A stretch of DNA of 64,000 nt from Amycolatopsis aidingensis (GTDB lineage Bacteria > Actinomycetota > Actinomycetes > Mycobacteriales > Pseudonocardiaceae). The stretch covers positions 496,001 through 560,000 of the forward strand of contig NZ_CP076538.1 of NCBI RefSeq assembly GCF_018885265.1, read 5' to 3'. The translations under genes were made by a program, and so were the position numbers. How positions within the stretch are numbered: position 1 is the first letter of the stretch; each line of letters starts with the position of its first letter. Of the stretch, positions 61,765 through 64,000 are shown piece after piece. The notes under the pieces are model-generated. The model did no database searches and was not told the origin of the DNA. It saw only the letters and a program-made list of their open reading frames with translations.

Positions 61765-61905
61765 CCCCTCCCCGAACTACATTTAGCCCGCGAAACGCAC
61801 CACACGGGTGGCGGTGCCCATCAGGTGGCTGCCGGGTCGTCCAGCTGCGCGCAATCGCGCGACATTGCACCGGAGCACCTGGCCGGGTGCGGCGATCGCC
61901 CAGGT

Positions 61906-63150
61906 TCAGCCCGGTCCGGGCTCCTCGCATGCTCCGGCTCGCGCGGTCGCCAGCTCGGCTTCCTGTTCGCTTCCGTTGCCGCGATGACGGATGCGCAGCT
62001 CGGCCAGTGCGCTGGCCACGGTCAGTAGCAGGGTCAGCACCGCCGCGCCGACCATGGCGGTGACCGGGCTGAACGACGCCAGCACCAGCGCGGTCAATGT
62101 CGCGGTGAGCGTGTACCCGATGCCCTGGACGGCGTACATGACCGAGTACCCCGCCGTATGCGCTGACTCGGGCAGGCTCTCCCGCAACGACAGGTTGCGG
62201 GTAACGGCCACCGCCGCTTGGCTGAGGCCGCCGACGACCAGCACGATGGCGATCCCGACCAGTCCCGGCGCGACGGCGATCAGTGCTACACAACCGGACA
62301 TCACGACCAGTAGCACCAGGCTCTGCACGCGCACACTGCCTGGCCACTTCCGGAGACCGTAGAAGAACGCACCGACGGCGCTGGACACCGAGAAGACGGT
62401 CAATAGCACGCCCGCCCAGCCGGTCTGGAACTGCCGGAACTCCAGCAACGGCGTCAGGATAAGTTCCGCCGCCGACAATAACGCCATGGACGCCGCGCTA
62501 GTCAGGTAGATCGGCCACGCGGCAAGCAGTCGCCCGGCGTGCCGAGAGACCTGGGTCGACGACTTACTTGCCGTTGCGGCAGTCCGGCCATCGCCACGCA
62601 GCAGCGGGAGGGTCAGTGCAGCGGCAGCCATGCACACCGCGGCCAGCGCCATCGGGGAACTCGCGCCGCTCCACAAGGCCAACGACACAGCGAGCCCTGG
62701 CGCAACCGCCCAGATTGCTTGGGTCAGCGTCGATTCGGCACTCAGCGCGCTGGCCACTGCCGACTCGTCGACCAGGCGGGTAAGCATCGTGCGCATACCG
62801 CCCGGGCTCGCTGCGGGCGCCGCGCCGGCTATCCCGGCCAGCCCGACCAGGAACGGGTCGGGTGCTGAGGGGACGAGTGCGAGTAGCCCGAAGGACACCG
62901 CGCCCAAGCCCAGTCCCAGCGAGATCGCGCTACTGCGGCGGCTGAACGGGCGCGTTCCGATGAGCAGCGCTCCGACGACTTCGCCGACCACGTAGGCGGC
63001 GGCCAGCGTGGCGCCGAGCGAATATCCACCCGCGCGTTCCCGCACGAGGAAGACCAGCCCGAGCGGCGCTATCGCGATGGGCAGCCGTGCCACGATCGCG
63101 ACGAGCGCCCAAGCCAGAATTGGTTTCTTTGCGAGCCCCCGGTAACCCAT
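61906..63150 (-). CDS. MFS transporter next to an ATP-grasp ligase
   Basis: A 414-residue 12-helix transporter (GTRPFSRRSSAIS loop near 65). GC content and codon choice are visibly lower than in the core to the left. The ATG at 63150 has GGAGG 11 nt upstream; an ATG six codons earlier (63168) is the alternative. It lies 54-72 bp downstream of the ATP-grasp gene on the same strand, so it is probably the exporter or resistance pump for that ligase's product. Confidence 0.82.
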   Translation of the reverse strand: MGYRGLAKKPILAWALVAIVARLPIAIAPLGLVFLVRERAGGYSLGATLAAAYVVGEVVGALLIGTRPFSRRSSAISLGLGLGAVSFGLLALVPSAPDPFLVGLAGIAGAAPAASPGGMRTMLTRLVDESAVASALSAESTLTQAIWAVAPGLAVSLALWSGASSPMALAAVCMAAAALTLPLLRGDGRTAATASKSSTQVSRHAGRLLAAWPIYLTSAASMALLSAAELILTPLLEFRQFQTGWAGVLLTVFSVSSAVGAFFYGLRKWPGSVRVQSLVLLVVMSGCVALIAVAPGLVGIAIVLVVGGLSQAAVAVTRNLSLRESLPESAHTAGYSVMYAVQGIGYTLTATLTALVLASFSPVTAMVGAAVLTLLLTVASALAELRIRHRGNGSEQEAELATARAGACEEPGPG

Positions 63151-63222
63151 TGCTGTCCGTTCCTCCATCTGCGTCTTTCGCCGCGGTGATCTTCGATGAC
63201 CATAGCTTCCAGTAGTCAGTCG

Positions 63223-64000
63223 TCAACCGAACGTGAGTTCGTTGATCCGCTCCTCGAGCTCCGTCGCATGCTCGAAGCTCTCTCCGATCAGGCAGTACTC
63301 AACCGTTCCCCCGGTAACGTCGTCAGAAGTGATGACGGCACCGGTGCGTGGGCTGCGGTCGAACGCGAGATCGTGGTTACTCAGTGCCTCCAGCGCGCGG
63401 TCGAATGAGGGTACTGGCCAGAAATGGCGCTGCATCACTACGCGTTCATCGAGGAACTGCGGGCCCACCAGGTGCTGGATCAGCCGTGTGACGTGTGTCG
63501 AGCCGCCAACTCTACCGTTCACTTCGTTGATCAGGATCTCCCCGGCCGGGGTTACGATCCCGTCGATGCTGATCAGCCCGCGATACCCCATTCCATAAAT
63601 AGCCTGACAGAGATTCTCGGTGGCGCTAATAAATCCTGGCCATGCCGGATGTGAAGCGGACTGCGCGGGAATGACAAGACCATTAAAAATGGGCTTTGTC
63701 AGCATTTCTCCATGTCCAAAAAGTGCCACGCCATCGTCGGTTATACTCATCTCGATGTATACCGGCGTGCAGTCTGGGATATAGTGCTCGATCACGACCT
63801 GTCGGCGATTGTTTCCGGAGTACCATGGCCAGCGGCGAGTTACCAGCTCGTGTAACGCCGACCGCTCCGTTATGGTCATTACTTGCGGCGCGCCGATGGG
63901 ATTGACCCCGTCCCGTGGGCTGATAATTTCGTTGCCGAACCCGCCCACATGCTGGTCCTGTTTGACGATGGCGCACAGCCCGCTTGAGAGCAGCTCCCAC
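63223..64000 (-). CDS. PGM1-like ATP-grasp peptide ligase, partial
   Basis: The visible 259 C-terminal codons are open to the window edge. AIVKQDQHVGGFGNE gives the ATP-binding Lys and Gly loop, IEHYIP and EILINEVNGRVGGSTHV the metal-binding Glu and Asn of ATP-grasp enzymes, and TGAVITSDDVTGGTVEYCLIGESF the C-terminal domain like that of PGM1 of pheganomycin synthesis. Such ligases join amino acids or peptides through acyl phosphates. Local GC is far lower than average, a sign of transfer. Confidence 0.75.
   Translation of the reverse strand, partial: WELLSSGLCAIVKQDQHVGGFGNEIISPRDGVNPIGAPQVMTITERSALHELVTRRWPWYSGNNRRQVVIEHYIPDCTPVYIEMSITDDGVALFGHGEMLTKPIFNGLVIPAQSASHPAWPGFISATENLCQAIYGMGYRGLISIDGIVTPAGEILINEVNGRVGGSTHVTRLIQHLVGPQFLDERVVMQRHFWPVPSFDRALEALSNHDLAFDRSPRTGAVITSDDVTGGTVEYCLIGESFEHATELEERINELTFG

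Overview
This is high-GC actinobacterial chromosome, most likely from the Pseudonocardiaceae (Amycolatopsis, Saccharomonospora or Prauserella type). The signs are GC-rich third positions, many GTG starts, many leaderless promoters (a TAnnnT box 6-8 nt before the start codon), an XRE/DUF397 pair, WhiB, a FurA-catalase pair, and an ask gene with an in-frame internal start. No transposase, prophage or CRISPR array was seen.

Left part (1-13.4 kb): a DMT exporter divergent from a LysR regulator, a small secreted protein, an SDR enzyme, a WYL regulator divergent from a Phd/PIN toxin-antitoxin pair, the XRE-DUF5753/DUF397 pair, leuA with a leucine leader peptide and attenuator, a nitroreductase, ask-asd (first two steps of the aspartate pathway), a small membrane protein, rtcB and a lipoprotein.

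Accessory part (13.4-31.5 kb): a GT-B enzyme and MFS exporter, a TetR gene beside what looks like the tail of a lost MFS gene, several alpha/beta hydrolases, furA-katA with a textbook operator, secreted proteins, a membrane-MpaB/DUF2236 fusion, a hydrolase/TetR divergon with two operator copies, an FMN reductase, dps, an S9 peptidase, a frameshifted type VII-like gene with an SseB-domain partner, and tRNA-Pro(CGG).

Conserved core (31.6-59.7 kb): gene order and relative orientation match, from memory, the Mycobacterium tuberculosis block Rv3683 to Rv3667 (metallophosphoesterase, ponA2, whiB4, two ArsA-like ATPases, RidA, beta-lactamase-fold hydrolase, crp, small membrane protein, nth, TlpA, NUDIX, marP, ephE-like, membrane protein, acs). 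It covers cell-wall synthesis, redox sensing, base-excision repair, acid/periplasmic stress and acetate activation. Inserted into it are a tandem secreted-lipase pair, an uncharacterised paralogous pair, an extra NUDIX gene, an MFS gene, an LRR protein under a TetR-type operator, nhaA, a POT transporter, a VIT/CCC1 transporter and an AT-hook protein. A structured RNA resembling 6C RNA lies after crp.

Right edge (59.8-64 kb): a GNAT enzyme, a phosphoribosyltransferase coupled to a Fic-like protein, then a clear drop in GC with an MFS exporter and the 3' part of a PGM1-like ATP-grasp ligase. This is probably the border of a peptide natural-product cluster that continues past the window and is the best lead for something undescribed.
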